Below are positions 1-9,888 of a DNA stretch of 64,000 nt, in pieces (the first letter of the stretch is position 1; the number at the start of each line of letters is the position of its first letter). A model generated the notes under the pieces. That model saw nothing but the letters and a program-made list of their open reading frames with translations. It did no database searches and was not told the DNA's origin. The position numbers were made by a program, and so were the translations under genes. The stretch spans positions 2,170,001 through 2,234,000 of the forward strand of contig NC_009523.1 in NCBI RefSeq assembly GCF_000016665.1, read 5' to 3'. This DNA comes from Roseiflexus sp. RS-1 (lineage in GTDB: Bacteria; Chloroflexota; Chloroflexia; Chloroflexales; Roseiflexaceae).

Positions 1-2
1 GG

Positions 3-824
3 GAAGCGGTTCCCGGCGCGGTGCTGGCGACATCAGCGCCAAGTGTGACGACCTGGAGCCGCGATCGGCTGGAAGTCTTTGTTCGCGGCGATGGCGGTGC
101 ACTGCTGTGGCAGACATTCGCCGGAGGGAAATGGTCGGGATGGCGCAACATCGGCGGTGGGCTGGCATCGGCGCCTGCCTGCGCTGCCTGGGAGCAGAAT
201 CGGATGAGTTGCTTCGCTCTTCGGCAGGGGAGCAGCGCCGTCTGGCACATCTGGTGGAACGGTGAACGCTGGAGCGAATGGCAGAACCTGGGAGGCATCG
301 CCACCTCAGCGCCAGCGGCGGTCTCGTGGGGAGCGCAGCGGGTGGCGGTGTTCGTGCGCGGCAGCGATAACAAGATGTACCAGGCATACTACGACGGTCA
401 GCGCTGGATCAGCTGGATCAACCACGAAGGCATACTCACCTCGGTGCCCGCCTGCACCTCGCCGGGCGACAATCAGGTGCAATGTTTCGTGCGCGGCAGC
501 AACAATCGGCTCTACCGTCGCGTGTGGAACGGTATCCAGTGGACCATTTGGGAAGACATGGGGGTGAATGCAACCTCCGCGCCAACTGTCGCATCGTGGG
601 GACCGAACCGGATCAGTCTGTTTGCACGGGGCGACAACGGCAACCTGCTGCACCGCTACTGGGACGGCAGTCGCTGGATTGGATGGGAAGACCTGGGCGG
701 CAATATCGCATCGTCGCCTGCCTGCGTCTCGTGGGGCGCCAACAGCCTCGACTGTTTTGCCCGCGGCGTCGATCCGGTCTTCAACACCGATCAGGGATTG
801 ATCCGGCGTTCGTGGCGCGGATGA
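3..824 (+). CDS. Lectin-like beta-propeller protein (PLL/DUF346-type repeats), 5' end outside window
   Basis: The frame is open from base 3 to the stop at 822-824, so the start and any signal peptide lie upstream of the window; a GTG at 21 is only an internal codon. The visible 273 residues are six consecutive units of about 45 residues. Each has SAP near its start, then a SW or AW, an F-x-RG strand, W-x-G-x-x-W-x-x-W and a closing LGG. Units 2, 4 and 6 also carry a paired AC...CF, so odd and even blades alternate and the even ones could form disulfides. This periodicity matches the PLL-like lectin / DUF346 beta-propellers, usually secreted carbohydrate-binding proteins. The ligand is unknown. 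The last unit is short and ends in RSWRG, suggesting a seven-bladed propeller closed by the missing N-terminus. Confidence 0.7.
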   Translation, partial: EAVPGAVLATSAPSVTTWSRDRLEVFVRGDGGALLWQTFAGGKWSGWRNIGGGLASAPACAAWEQNRMSCFALRQGSSAVWHIWWNGERWSEWQNLGGIATSAPAAVSWGAQRVAVFVRGSDNKMYQAYYDGQRWISWINHEGILTSVPACTSPGDNQVQCFVRGSNNRLYRRVWNGIQWTIWEDMGVNATSAPTVASWGPNRISLFARGDNGNLLHRYWDGSRWIGWEDLGGNIASSPACVSWGANSLDCFARGVDPVFNTDQGLIRRSWRG

Positions 825-963
825 GAAGCATCGTTCATGTGCGCGCATTACTGTATCTTGCGTTGTTTTCATTGATTCTGCGCTCCTGGCGTGGATGAGC
901 AACATCGCTCCGGCGCAGGGCGTCCATCAGTCCAATCGCCAGGAGTGCAGGAATGAGTTTTCA

Positions 964-1140
964 GAATTCAATATGGTCTGGCCTGCGCAGGCGGGCTTCG
1001 CATTCCATAGCCGAGGACGTATGGTCTTGGAATAAATAATCCGGTCTAGCCCGCGCAGGCGGGCTTTGCCTTGCATAGCCGAGGGCTTCAGCCCCACGGC
1101 TATACGGGATACCGGATTTATAGCAGTTCTCAAATACGTT
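964..1140. repeat. Dispersed palindromic (REP/MITE-like) repeat, two tandem partial copies
   Basis: Contains AGCCCGCGCAGGCGGGCT (a 7-bp stem with GCAG loop), then ATAGCCGAGGGCTTCAGCCC and CGGCTAT, which can form a second hairpin, preceded at 1020 by ATGGTCTTGGAATAAATAAT. The same unit recurs near 22308-22352, 32099-32200, 57779-57945 and 60806-60970, always between genes. Confidence 0.8.
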
Positions 1141-1319
1141 GACCCTCGTCCGGGTCTGCCGCGTTGCACGAGGCGCCCACTTCCAGCGACGGGTGTGGGG
1201 GCACGGCATGCCGTGCCCCCCACGGCGCCGCCTCGAGGTGGCACGTGAAGCGCTCGTTTCCAGCGACGGGTGCAGCCCCGTCTGACAGACCTTGCAAGAC
1301 CTGCGCGCGCTCTCCGCGC

Positions 1320-1454
1320 CTCCGCGCCTCCGCGTGAGCCGGTCTGATGCACACAGAGACGCGAAGCACGCGAAGGGATGGCGTACACGGCGTCTGCTTT
1401 CGATAGTGGGTGCAACCCTGCCCAACAAGACCAATCTTTGTGAGAACTGCTATA
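1320..1454. repeat. 135-bp dispersed repeat, inverted partner at 32196-32330
   Basis: Read on the opposite strand this stretch matches 32196-32330 almost base for base, differing at roughly ten positions by eye. Both copies end in the TATAGCAGTTCTCAC box next to the GC palindromic repeat. It encodes nothing recognisable. Confidence 0.85.
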
Positions 1455-2152
1455 ATTCTCAACGTAACTGCTCAGGCATGCGGTTGAAACCGCGCCTGAG
1501 CGGACGCTTCGCGCCGGGCGACCGCCTCTGCGATCGCCGTGGCAGCGTCCACGCAGGTGGACGCCCGGCGAAAAGCCTTCCAGAGGCGATTTCAATCGCT
1601 GAACGCCAAGGCAGCCTGAGTAGTTGCTTCTCAATCTCCATAATCTAGGAATAATGGTCGATGTATCTGAGAAATGCTGTAATTCTCAATCTCCATCAGC
1701 CCGCACGTGCGGAGTCACGCCTGACGACGGACGATGTCGAATGTCTTCTCTTACCGACCGACATGCATGTCGGTCGCCGTGCGGGGAGCGCGATGGTGAC
1801 TGCGGTCGTCCGAGGAGGTTCAACCTCTACGAGAACTGCTATATACTCCTGAGCTTCGTGACTGCGCAGGGCGGGCGCTGTTCATATAGTGTGCCGGGCG
1901 AAGTCTGGGACGGATCATTTCGGTAGTTTCGCAGATGACCGGGAAAACCTGCTGTTCGAGAAGCGGTCAGGGGCACGGTTTGCTCTCCGAATTCGTTATG
2001 CGCTACAATATGGCGGGAAACATCGCCATGTTCTGAACAAGACAGATCGCAAGGCGGCTAGCGTGACAGAATCGCAGGGTATTCATATCGGAAAAGTTAT
2101 TCGTCATGCTGTTGTATTCAATACGCAGCGCTGGCCGGAAGTGCGGTTCAGG

Positions 2153-2271
2153 ATGGATGATCTGCTCGATGTGGTGAATGATTTGTTTGATTTACTGCAA
2201 AATCGCAGGATCAGTTATGCACTGGTCGAGGGTATTGCTCTCTTGAGATATGTTCAGGGTCGGAATACTGA
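2153..2271 (+). pseudogene. 5' stub of a nucleotidyltransferase-like (AbiEii/DUF6036-type) gene cut by an IS
   Basis: ATG at 2153 opens a frame of about 40 residues (MDDLLDVVNDLFDLL..., ISYALVEGIALLRYVQGRN) that runs straight into IS copy 1 at base 2272. The ALV-x-GIALLRYV-x-GRNTE pattern resembles the start of small nucleotidyltransferase-fold proteins in which GRNTEDIDL would follow; that Asp-x-Asp metal site is missing because the IS begins there. The usual second Gly of the GG motif is Glu here. A frame that looks like the remaining part of the same family lies on the other strand at 10078-10502, also touching an IS end. Family assignment is from pattern memory, so moderate. Confidence 0.6.
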
Positions 2272-2286
2272 GAGCGTGATCAAAAA

Positions 2287-2724
2287 CTAACATCTCGGAT
2301 AGAGCCGATTCAGGAGCATTGCAATAGAACCGAGATAAAGAAAGGCTTCGCTTGATTCTGGGTTGCGGTTGTTGCGGCGAATAATTATTCGCCGCAACAA
2401 CCGATTGCGTCCCGCCCACGCAATCGAGCGTTCCACCACCCATCGCTTCGGAATGACCGCAAATCCCGTTTGTCCAGGCGGTTTTTCAATAACATTCAGG
2501 CGTATCGCCGTGTTCTGTTGCAGCCATTCATCTAACCCTTTTTTGTATCCCTCATCCACGCGAATCTCGCGCATCCGGGGAAATGAGTGATGATGCGCGG
2601 CGAGAAGCCACTCGGCGCCTTCAGTATCCGAAATATCGGCGGGATGGACCAACACGCGCAACAAGAACCCATTTGTATCAACCCAGAATTGCCGTTTGCG
2701 CCCGTTGACCTTTTTTTCCCCCAT
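2287..2724 (-). CDS. IS5-family transposase, C-terminal frame (orfB), copy 1
   Basis: 145 residues starting in the overlap with orfA. It holds the second catalytic Asp in VHPADISDTEGAEWLL and the Glu in RWVVERSIAWAGRNRRLL-like context, the normal order for the IS5 DDE domain. It is probably made as the C-terminal half of a fused OrfAB after frameshifting or transcript slippage on the A7 run rather than as an independent protein. Confidence 0.9.
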   Translation of the reverse strand: MGEKKVNGRKRQFWVDTNGFLLRVLVHPADISDTEGAEWLLAAHHHSFPRMREIRVDEGYKKGLDEWLQQNTAIRLNVIEKPPGQTGFAVIPKRWVVERSIAWAGRNRLLRRIIIRRNNRNPESSEAFLYLGSIAMLLNRLYPRC

Positions 2725-3112
2725 CGTCGCCGCGTTCTCCGCCTGCTTCGGTCGTTTTGACGGATTGGGAGTCCAGGACGCTGATGGACGGCTCCGGATC
2801 GCGATTCAACGCCTGTCGCGCCAGTTTCCGCAGCGTATCATTGATTTTGATGAATGTTCCATCACGATTCCATTTGTCGAAATAGTACCGAACGGAACTC
2901 ATTGGCGGAACATCTTTCGGAAGCATGCGCCATTGGCAGCCCGTACGATTTTTGGAGAGCAGCGCGTTGACGATCGCGCGGCGATCAATTTCGGTCGGAC
3001 GCCCGCCGTTGGGCGACGGCGCGGTGACGAGTGGCGCGATAGCGGCCCACTGTTCATCGGTCAGATCGGTCGCATCCTTGGTTGGATAGGATCGAAGCGC
3101 ACGTCGTGGCAT
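2678..3112 (-). CDS. IS5-family transposase, N-terminal frame (orfA), copy 1
   Basis: 144 residues. It has the DUF4096-like N-terminus typical of IS427-group orfA (LTDEQWAAIAPLV, GRPTEIDRRAIVNALL, TGCQWRMLPKD) and ends just after the first catalytic Asp of the DDE triad (VLDSQSVKTTEAGGERG). The frame passes through a run of seven A residues near its end, where it overlaps orfB by 47 bp. A functional transposase needs a shift to the second frame at that run; omitting one A gives a continuous GGKKVNGRKR. Confidence 0.9.
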   Translation of the reverse strand: MPRRALRSYPTKDATDLTDEQWAAIAPLVTAPSPNGGRPTEIDRRAIVNALLSKNRTGCQWRMLPKDVPPMSSVRYYFDKWNRDGTFIKINDTLRKLARQALNRDPEPSISVLDSQSVKTTEAGGERGDDGGKKGQRAQTAILG

Positions 3113-3237
3113 ACGAAATTGCTCCTCATCAGAACGGCATGGTCGCCATCATGATACCACAAATCCGGTTTTCTGATCGCCCTCTAACCATCACGGGAAT
3201 GCACACTTCCACAGTTCGTAGCGACAGCACAAACTTT

Positions 3238-3267
3238 CCTCCCGCTGGCGCCAGCGCCAGCGGGAGG
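3238..3267. terminator. Perfect 13-bp stem hairpin downstream of the zinc-ribbon gene
   Basis: CCTCCCGCTGGCG at 3238-3250 pairs exactly with CGCCAGCGGGAGG at 3255-3267 around a 4-nt loop. It lies 80 bp beyond the stop of the minus-strand zinc-ribbon gene. No T-run follows on either strand, so it may act as a Rho-assisted or mRNA-stabilising hairpin. Confidence 0.5.
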
Positions 3268-3348
3268 AATCGGGTTTTGCTTGCCGCATTCATTCAAAGG
3301 TGCACCGTGAAGATGGCGCAGCACATTGAACCTGTGCGCACACCCTGC

Positions 3349-3717
3349 CTACCAGCGACCGCGCCCGCTGCTGCGGCGCTGATCCTGGAAGCAGTCGGAG
3401 CAGTAGACCGGCTTATCGCCACGCGGCACGAACGGCACAAGCGCCTCACGACCACACGACGCGCAGGTTGTGCTGTGCATCTGGCGCTCGCCGCCGTAAC
3501 CGCCGCGACCCGCGCCATAACTATCGTTCCGTCCATACCCGTTGCGGTCGCTGTAGCCGCGCCCGCCTCCCGACGTCTTCCGCTGCTGTCGACACGACGG
3601 GCAGCGCGTCGGCTCGTTGGTGAACCCTTTCTGGGCGTAAAACTCCTGTTCGCCTGAAGTGAAAACGAAATCCACGCCACAATCCCGACAGGTGAGTGTC
3701 TTGTCTGCAAAGCTCAT
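3349..3717 (-). CDS. Double zinc-ribbon protein with Gly/Arg/Tyr-rich linker
   Basis: 122 residues. Residues about 8-45 form one zinc ribbon (TLTCRDCGVDF ... PTRCPSCRQQRK), matching the zf-trcl / probable zinc-ribbon family. Residues about 48-78 are a low-complexity GRGYSDRNGYGRNDSYGAG-type segment with RGG-like repeats. Residues about 84-112 form a second CxxC...CxxC ribbon (TTCASCGRE ... VYCSDCFQDQ), the CxxC-x17-CxxC type. The start at 3717 follows AAAAGGAG with good spacing. Such proteins are common and uncharacterised in environmental bacteria; nucleic-acid binding is plausible given the zinc ribbons and the Arg/Gly linker, but is inference. It is divergent from the methionine operon. 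Confidence 0.75.
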   Translation of the reverse strand: MSFADKTLTCRDCGVDFVFTSGEQEFYAQKGFTNEPTRCPSCRQQRKTSGGGRGYSDRNGYGRNDSYGAGRGGYGGERQMHSTTCASCGREALVPFVPRGDKPVYCSDCFQDQRRSSGRGRW

Positions 3718-3904
3718 CGCTTGCCAGCTCCTTTTGATGAATGATACCGTACCGTGTCCTTGGTTTGGGGAATGATGAGCCTGAAGACAGCACGCCTGCG
3801 AGGATCAGAGGGTGCAGAAGCAGCTCGCTACGACCAAACCTTGTAAAGACAGGAGGAAGTATAGCATACCTTGCCCATTTCCGCCAGATTGCATCCAATG
3901 CCGC

Positions 3905-3932
3905 TTGACAATCTCGCCCAATGTCGTATACT
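3905..3932 (+). promoter_or_regulatory. Sigma-70-type promoter of the methionine leader
   Basis: TTGACA at 3905-3910 and TATACT at 3927-3932 with a 16-bp spacer place transcription start near 3939, about 20 bp before the SAM-I riboswitch. Confidence 0.8.
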
Positions 3933-3960
3933 ATCTCAACAAACAAGTCAATAAGCGCAA

Positions 3961-4142
3961 CTCTTATCCAGAGAGGCGGAGGGACCGGCCCGATGAAGCC
4001 TCGGCAACCTCCGGTGCAGGGTAAGACGTTCAGGTGCTGAGACTGGCGTCAGTGACGATGCCTCCTCACTCCAGGCAACCTGAGCATCTTGTTCACACTG
4101 GAAGGTGCCAATTCCGGCAGAGTATATCTGGAAGATGAGAGG
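3961..4142 (+). promoter_or_regulatory. SAM-I (S-box) riboswitch
   Basis: The conserved S-box core is visible in order: CTTATCCAGAGAGGCGGAGG at 3963, GGCCCGATGAAGCCTCGGCAACC-type core at about 3987-4009, GGTGCCAATTCC at 4104-4115, and a closing GGAAGATGAGAG at 4130-4141 that pairs with the 5' CTTATC strand. The region between about 4012 and 4100 is longer than in many S-boxes and probably extends the P3 arm. Bound S-adenosylmethionine normally stabilises P1 and favours the downstream terminator, shutting off methionine synthesis genes. Confidence 0.93.
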
Positions 4143-4200
4143 CGTGCGCTGCGGGAGTAGATGCCCACCCTGCGGTATCCCCCAAAGCTCACACAGACAG

Positions 4201-4237
4201 CCCTCATCGTACAGATGAGGGCAATTTTGTTGCCCTC
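4201..4237 (+). terminator. Riboswitch expression platform: terminator overlapping an alternative hairpin
   Basis: CCCTCATC (4201-4208) pairs with GATGAGGG (4214-4221) and is followed by CAATTTTGTT, a classic intrinsic terminator. GAGGGCAA (4217-4224) can instead pair with TTGCCCTC (4230-4237). The two stems share 4217-4221, so they cannot form together, as expected for a terminator/antiterminator switch below the SAM-I riboswitch. Confidence 0.75.
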
Positions 4238-4318
4238 ACGCTGCACGAGAGATTGCTTACCAGATGGCAGCGCATCCACCAGACAGGTTGCGCTGCCCTG
4301 GCTCTGCTGTTCCTTTGA

Positions 4319-5659
<1,341 letters not shown>

Positions 5660-5846
5660 GGACGGGATTGAACGTGCGCAGAGGGTTGCAGAGGGTTTGC
5701 GCTGCACCCTCCGCAGCGCCTGGTGCATTCGCAGATGCACAGACGAGACGGTTCCAGGGAACAGGCAGCACCGGGTCGCCTCTGACAGGCGCCCATCAGG
5801 ATTGAACAAACCAGGACACGTGTGTACCGAACCAGGAAGGCATCCT

Positions 5847-6992
5847 ATGATTGCATATGCGACAGAGCGCGCACCACTCGGTGTCGGTCTCGTCCAGACA
5901 CGTTACGCCACCTGGCTCGAGCCGCTGCCGCTCGATAGCGGCGCTTTGCTGGCGCCGGTAACGCTGGCGTATGAGACGTATGGCGAACTCAGCCCGGCGC
6001 GTGACAACGCCATTCTGATCCTGCACGCCCTCTCCGGCGATGCACACGTTGCCGGTCGTCACAGTCTGACCGATCCCAAGCCAGGATGGTGGGATGCGAT
6101 GGTGGGACCCGGTCGTCCTTTCGATACTGACCGCTACTTTATTATCTGTTCCAACGTCATCGGCGGGTGTAAGGGGAGCACCGGTCCTTCCAGCATCGAT
6201 CCGACGACCGGCAAGCCGTATGGTTTGCGGTTCCCGGTCATTACGATCAGCGATATGGTGCGCGCGCAAACACGGTTGATCGACCACCTGGGGATTGATC
6301 AGTTGCTCGCCGTCGCTGGCGGCTCGATGGGCGGCTTTCAGGCGCTCGAATGGGCCACGGCGTACCCGGAACGGGTGCGCGGCGCTCTTTTGCTGGCGAC
6401 AACGGCGCGCTCATCGGCGCAGACGGTGGCATGGAATGCGATCGGACGGCGCGCAATCATGGCAGACCCGCGCTGGCGCGGCGGCGACTACTACGGTCAC
6501 GAGCCGCCGGTTGACGGGCTGGCGACTGCGCGTATGATCGGGCATATCACCTATCTGAGCGAACCAGCCCTGGAGCGCAAGTTCGGGCGCGCGTTCCAGC
6601 GCGGCGGTCCTTCGTACACAATGGCGCAGGAATTTGCAATCGAGAGTTACCTCGAGCACCAGGGTGCAAGTTTCAACGCGCGTTTTGACGCGAATTCGTA
6701 CCTCTACATTACGAAAGCCATGGATTACTGGGATTTGCCGGCGCGCTACGGTTCGCTGGACGCAGCGTTCGCCCAAACCCAGGCGCACTTCCTCGTCATT
6801 TCCTACAGCAGCGACTGGCTCTACCCGACGGCAGAGTCGCTGGCCATCGCCGATGCGCTGTGCCGGAATCAGAAACCGGTCGAGCACATCGAGATCGACT
6901 CAATCGCCGGTCACGACGCATTCCTGGTCGATATCGACCAGCAGGCGCCGATCATTGCAGGGTTTTTGGAACGGCTGGAACGGATCCGCTGA
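5847..6992 (+). CDS. metX: Homoserine O-acetyltransferase
   Basis: 381 residues, an alpha/beta-hydrolase-fold acyltransferase that acetylates homoserine with acetyl-CoA, supplying the substrate of the preceding sulfhydrylase. The nucleophile elbow [12 protein letters not shown] puts the catalytic Ser near residue 160; the Asp is in SSDWLYP near 323 and the His in GHDAFLVD near 356. [15 protein letters not shown] and [11 protein letters not shown] are typical family blocks. The ATG at 5847 follows AGGAAGG with 7-bp spacing; the frame is open further upstream through the intergenic space but without family similarity. Sequence alone does not separate acetyl from succinyl specificity, but pairing with metY supports acetyl. 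Confidence 0.95.
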   Translation: MIAYATERAPLGVGLVQTRYATWLEPLPLDSGALLAPVTLAYETYGELSPARDNAILILHALSGDAHVAGRHSLTDPKPGWWDAMVGPGRPFDTDRYFIICSNVIGGCKGSTGPSSIDPTTGKPYGLRFPVITISDMVRAQTRLIDHLGIDQLLAVAGGSMGGFQALEWATAYPERVRGALLLATTARSSAQTVAWNAIGRRAIMADPRWRGGDYYGHEPPVDGLATARMIGHITYLSEPALERKFGRAFQRGGPSYTMAQEFAIESYLEHQGASFNARFDANSYLYITKAMDYWDLPARYGSLDAAFAQTQAHFLVISYSSDWLYPTAESLAIADALCRNQKPVEHIEIDSIAGHDAFLVDIDQQAPIIAGFLERLERIR

Positions 6993-7084
6993 ACATCGGC
7001 GGAATGTTCAGCGTTTTGCACGCACTATCAGGCGCACCTCTGATCTGCTACAATCGGCGTGGCAGACAGGGTTGCGCCTTTTGC

Positions 7085-7090
7085 TATAAT
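7085..7090 (+). promoter_or_regulatory. Probable -10 box for the ECF sigma operon
   Basis: A perfect TATAAT lies 73 bp upstream of the sigma factor start. No clear TTGACA sits 17 bp before it (GCAGAC region), so the promoter is either weak or activator-dependent. Confidence 0.45.
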
Positions 7091-7162
7091 TGTGCAGCAT
7101 CCGATTGTGAAGATTATCCGTATGACTACTCAGAAAACAGTGCAACACTGCGGGGCAGTGCG

Positions 7163-7780
7163 ATGAGTCAGGTCAGGATGCCAGCCGCTGATTCGTCTGC
7201 ACTGGACGACGAGGTGTTGATCACCCGCGTTGCGAGTCGCGATAGCAGTGCACTTGAGCAATTGTACGACCGGTATGCGCGCATCGTGTACGCGACAGCG
7301 CTCCGCATGCTTGGTAACGCTGAACTTGCGGAAGATATCGTTCAGGAAACGTTCTGGCGAGTCTGGCGGCGCAGTACGTCGTTTGCCATCGGACGCGGAC
7401 AGGTGGCAGGGTGGATCTTCGGCATCGCTCATAATCTGTGCATCGATGAACTGCGCCGGCAACGCTCCCGTCCGACAACAGCTCAGAATGAGCATGAAGA
7501 ACAGGCGATGCTCGATCAACCGGATGCACAGAGTGATGTCGTCAGCGCTGCCATTGAACGCGAACGCCGACGGATCATTCTGCAAGCGCTGGCGCAGATC
7601 CCGCCTGAACAGCGTGAAGTGCTGGAACTGGCATACTTTCGTGGACTTTCTCAAAGCGAGATCGCCCAGCGGCTGAACAGTCCAATCGGTACGGTCAAAA
7701 CACGCACAAGGCTTGCGCTGCAGAAGATGCGCGATCTGTTACACAACCAGAAGATAGGGGCAGACGACCTGCACGATTGA
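7163..7780 (+). CDS. ECF-type RNA polymerase sigma factor (SigK-like)
   Basis: 205 residues. Region 2 is seen in SALEQLYDRYARIVYATALRMLGN and AEDIVQETFWRVWRR (about residues 27-72), followed by IFGIAHNLCIDELRRQ; region 4 is IPPEQREVLELAYFRGLSQSE and IAQRLNSPIGTVKTRTRLAL (about 145-190), a helix-turn-helix that reads the -35 element. The ATG at 7163 is the first in frame before family similarity; the ribosome site is weak. Its stop overlaps the ATG of the next gene (TGATG), so synthesis is translationally coupled to a zinc anti-sigma factor. The pair should respond to a redox or envelope stress, but the signal cannot be read from sequence. Confidence 0.93.
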   Translation: MSQVRMPAADSSALDDEVLITRVASRDSSALEQLYDRYARIVYATALRMLGNAELAEDIVQETFWRVWRRSTSFAIGRGQVAGWIFGIAHNLCIDELRRQRSRPTTAQNEHEEQAMLDQPDAQSDVVSAAIERERRRIILQALAQIPPEQREVLELAYFRGLSQSEIAQRLNSPIGTVKTRTRLALQKMRDLLHNQKIGADDLHD

Positions 7781-8736
7781 TGAGCGCGCCAATGACATTG
7801 TCGAACTGCGATGAGATCCTGGAACTCGTTCCTGCGTTTGTGCTGGGCGCGCTCGATGCGGACGAAGCCGCACGAGTGGCAGCACATATCACCAACTGCC
7901 CCCGCTGTCGCGCCGAAGCGGAGTCGTTCCGCGATGTCGTCGGGTTGTTGCCCTATGCGTCCGGGGCGCTCACCCCCCCGCCGCGAGTCAAACGTCAACT
8001 TTTTGCGCGTATTGCCGCCGCACATGATGATGCTTCCACCGAAACCGCACCAGCGTCGCGCCCAATGGCGATGCCCCGTTCTACCCGTCCAGGTCGCTGG
8101 GTTTTGCCAGCATTCGCAGCGATGCTGGCGCTGATTATCGGTCTGGGAACAGCGGCATTCGAGGCGCGCGGACGCGCTGACCGGCTTGCAGTGCAACTCG
8201 CATCCAATCAGCAGATGCTGCGTTCGATGGAGCTGCAGATAGCCGAGGTGCGCCAGACTGCGACGATAGTAGAGGCGCAACTGCGTGCCAGTGTGCGAGA
8301 ACTTGATGAGACCCGCCTTCAACTCGCAAAGAGCCAGCAGGAAATCCAGGCGTTGAGAACATCAGAGCGACAGGATGAACAACTCGTTTCGTTCATTGCT
8401 GCGCCGCAGACCGTCTCGCGGCCGCTGGGAACGACTGAGCGCGCTCCTGATGATGCAAGCGCGCGCATGTTCATGCAACCGGGGCATAATCGCCTGGTGC
8501 TGATGATTTATGGGCTGAAATCCGCCGAACCGGGGAAACTTTATCGGTTGTGGCTGGCGAAAGGAAATCAGCCAATCGCTATCGGCGTCGTTACGGTTGG
8601 ACCTGATGGGGTCGCCGAATTTGTGGTCGATGCGCCGGAACCGATGGACGCCTATGACCAGGTGATGATTACGCTGGACGAAGTCGATACTGCTGCTCAA
8701 CCCAGCGAAGAAGTCATCTTCGAGGCGAATCTGTAG
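7780..8736 (+). CDS. Membrane anti-sigma factor, RskA type, with zinc-finger N-terminus
   Basis: 318 residues from ATG 7780, overlapping the sigma stop by one base. Residues about 1-75 are an anti-sigma domain with the ZAS motif AHITNCPRCRAEAE (His-x3-Cys-x2-Cys). A single membrane helix, WVLPAFAAMLALIIGLGTA, lies near 107-126. A coiled coil (about 130-205, RADRLAVQLASNQQMLRSME and following) leads to a C-terminal RskA-like domain (PGHNRLVLMIYGL, GKLYRLWLAKGNQP) predicted outside the membrane. Known family members sequester the cognate sigma factor at the membrane and release it after regulated proteolysis; partner assignment follows from the overlap. Confidence 0.9.
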   Translation: MSAPMTLSNCDEILELVPAFVLGALDADEAARVAAHITNCPRCRAEAESFRDVVGLLPYASGALTPPPRVKRQLFARIAAAHDDASTETAPASRPMAMPRSTRPGRWVLPAFAAMLALIIGLGTAAFEARGRADRLAVQLASNQQMLRSMELQIAEVRQTATIVEAQLRASVRELDETRLQLAKSQQEIQALRTSERQDEQLVSFIAAPQTVSRPLGTTERAPDDASARMFMQPGHNRLVLMIYGLKSAEPGKLYRLWLAKGNQPIAIGVVTVGPDGVAEFVVDAPEPMDAYDQVMITLDEVDTAAQPSEEVIFEANL

Positions 8737-9081
8737 CCCCTCGTTGCGGAAATGTTGTCCTGACACGAAACCCTGCTCTCTCTGCGTTACCTCTACCCAA
8801 TGCATCGGTGATAACGAAGAGCAGAACGATTGAACCACGTGCATTGTTTGCTGCATCCTGTCGCCCTTTTTTCCCTTGCCCTCCGCCTTCTCTCCCGCTC
8901 TCAAGGGTAGAATTCTTGGGAGCGATCGCCAGTTCTTTGCGTTCCGGCGCGCTTTTGCCCCTCATCCCCCTGCCCCCTTCTCTCATAAGGGGAGAAGGGG
9001 GAGTCTGAGCATCCTGAAGCCTGAAACGAGAGAAGGAACGCAGGGGCTTCCCCAAAAAATCCACCCCGTGTTCTACCAATA
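8737..9081. other. Convergent intergenic space with a strong hairpin
   Basis: 345 bp between the anti-sigma stop and the end of a minus-strand methyltransferase. CCCCCTTCTC at 8973-8982 pairs with GAGAAGGGGG at 8992-9001. This may terminate transcription from both sides. The surrounding pyrimidine-rich CCCTTTTTTCCCTTGCCC-like tract has no coding signal. Nothing else recognised. Confidence 0.5.
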
Positions 9082-9888
9082 TCACTCCGGCTTTGCGAGA
9101 ATCGCAGCGTAGAACTGCAATCCGACGCCTTCCTGATCGGCTTCAGTGATGTAGTCGGAGGGAAGCCCCAGGAACTCGTGGAGCGGCATTAATCCTGTTG
9201 GGGGGATCTGCCACGGTCGGCTGAACGCGATGCACTCCTCAAGCGAATAGAGCCAGAAGGGCGATCCCGCCTGACGGAACATGTCGATGAACTGTTCCAT
9301 GCGCGGGGTCATCAGCCCTGGCATTTTGGTTTCGTAGGTGATGTAGAGCCGGGAACCGGGCGCTGCCCACTCGTAGAGATCGTGGAAGAGCCGTGAAATC
9401 TCCTCGGGGGAGAGAAAGACGGTAATGCCATTCAGCCCGAATGCCACCCGCCGCTCACCACCCAGGAAGTTCTGCACCTCCGGCGACTCAAGCAGCGAAC
9501 GCGCCTCGCGCACATCATGCCTCACGTAGAGTACATTCGGAAGGTGTCCAACCAGTTGCTGCGCCATGTCGTATGTTTCGGGATCCAGGTCCGAGTAGAC
9601 CACACGGGCGTCTGGAAGCACGTGATGGATATGATCGTCGGTCGGGAGTCCGGAGGCGAAGTCGATGAAGTGGGTGAATCCTTCCACCCAAAGACGACGG
9701 GCGGCGTGCTGGAGGAAATTGCGCAGCATACGCACCCACTTTGGTGTGGAAGGTACAAGCGAGAACATGTATTCCGCCGCCGCCCTGTCAACCGGCAGAT
9801 AGTACGAACCGCCCAGGGTATAACTGTAGATGCGGGCGGCGTTTGGCGTTTCCGAGGGAAGAAGTTCGACTGCGCCGGACGGTGCCAT
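9082..9888 (-). CDS. SAM-dependent methyltransferase, DUF574/PF04672-like
   Basis: 268 residues. ARIYSYTLGGSYYLPVDR near residues 18-35 and FIDFASGLPTDDHIH near 74-88 match the S-adenosyl methyltransferase family PF04672 (DUF574), where a D-x-x-x-GLPT loop binds the cofactor; VVYSDLDPETYDMAQQ near 95-110 supplies the acidic residue contacting the ribose. The start at 9888 is preceded by AAGGAGG. The family is abundant in actinomycetes and present in Chloroflexota; the acceptor is unknown. It reads toward the sigma/anti-sigma pair and has no obvious partner gene. Confidence 0.8.
   Translation of the reverse strand: MAPSGAVELLPSETPNAARIYSYTLGGSYYLPVDRAAAEYMFSLVPSTPKWVRMLRNFLQHAARRLWVEGFTHFIDFASGLPTDDHIHHVLPDARVVYSDLDPETYDMAQQLVGHLPNVLYVRHDVREARSLLESPEVQNFLGGERRVAFGLNGITVFLSPEEISRLFHDLYEWAAPGSRLYITYETKMPGLMTPRMEQFIDMFRQAGSPFWLYSLEECIAFSRPWQIPPTGLMPLHEFLGLPSDYITEADQEGVGLQFYAAILAKPE

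Larger units (their letters stand above)
825..2152. other. 1.3-kb non-coding block packed with dispersed repeats
   Basis: No convincing gene. Bases 878-910 imperfectly repeat the end of the propeller gene (808-838). Bases about 964-1140 hold two copies of the GC palindromic repeat described separately. 1320-1454 is one copy of a 135-bp sequence found inverted at 32196-32330. Short GAGAACTGCTATA-like boxes recur near 1131, 1441, 1671 and 1823. GTCGTCCGAGGAGGTTCAAC near 1805 resembles, in reverse, sequence near 57715. Long open frames across it are low-complexity reads through repeats. Confidence 0.7.
2272..3184 (-). mobile_element. IS5-family (IS427-like) insertion sequence, copy 1, 913 bp
   Basis: Bounded by imperfect terminal inverted repeats: GAGCGTGATCAAAAAC at 2272 and, on the other strand, GAGGGCGATCAGAAAA at 3184. 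Copies 2 (10503-11415) and 3 (62785-63697) have exactly the same length and ends. It carries two overlapping transposase frames read right to left. The flanking trinucleotides are TGA (left) and TAA (right), not a matching duplication. This copy differs from the other two at more positions than they do from each other. Confidence 0.93.

Noticed and set aside
927-1634. 235-codon minus-strand frame and overlapping frames near 1-1.6 kb
   Set aside because: They read through dispersed repeats and contain no protein-like conservation.
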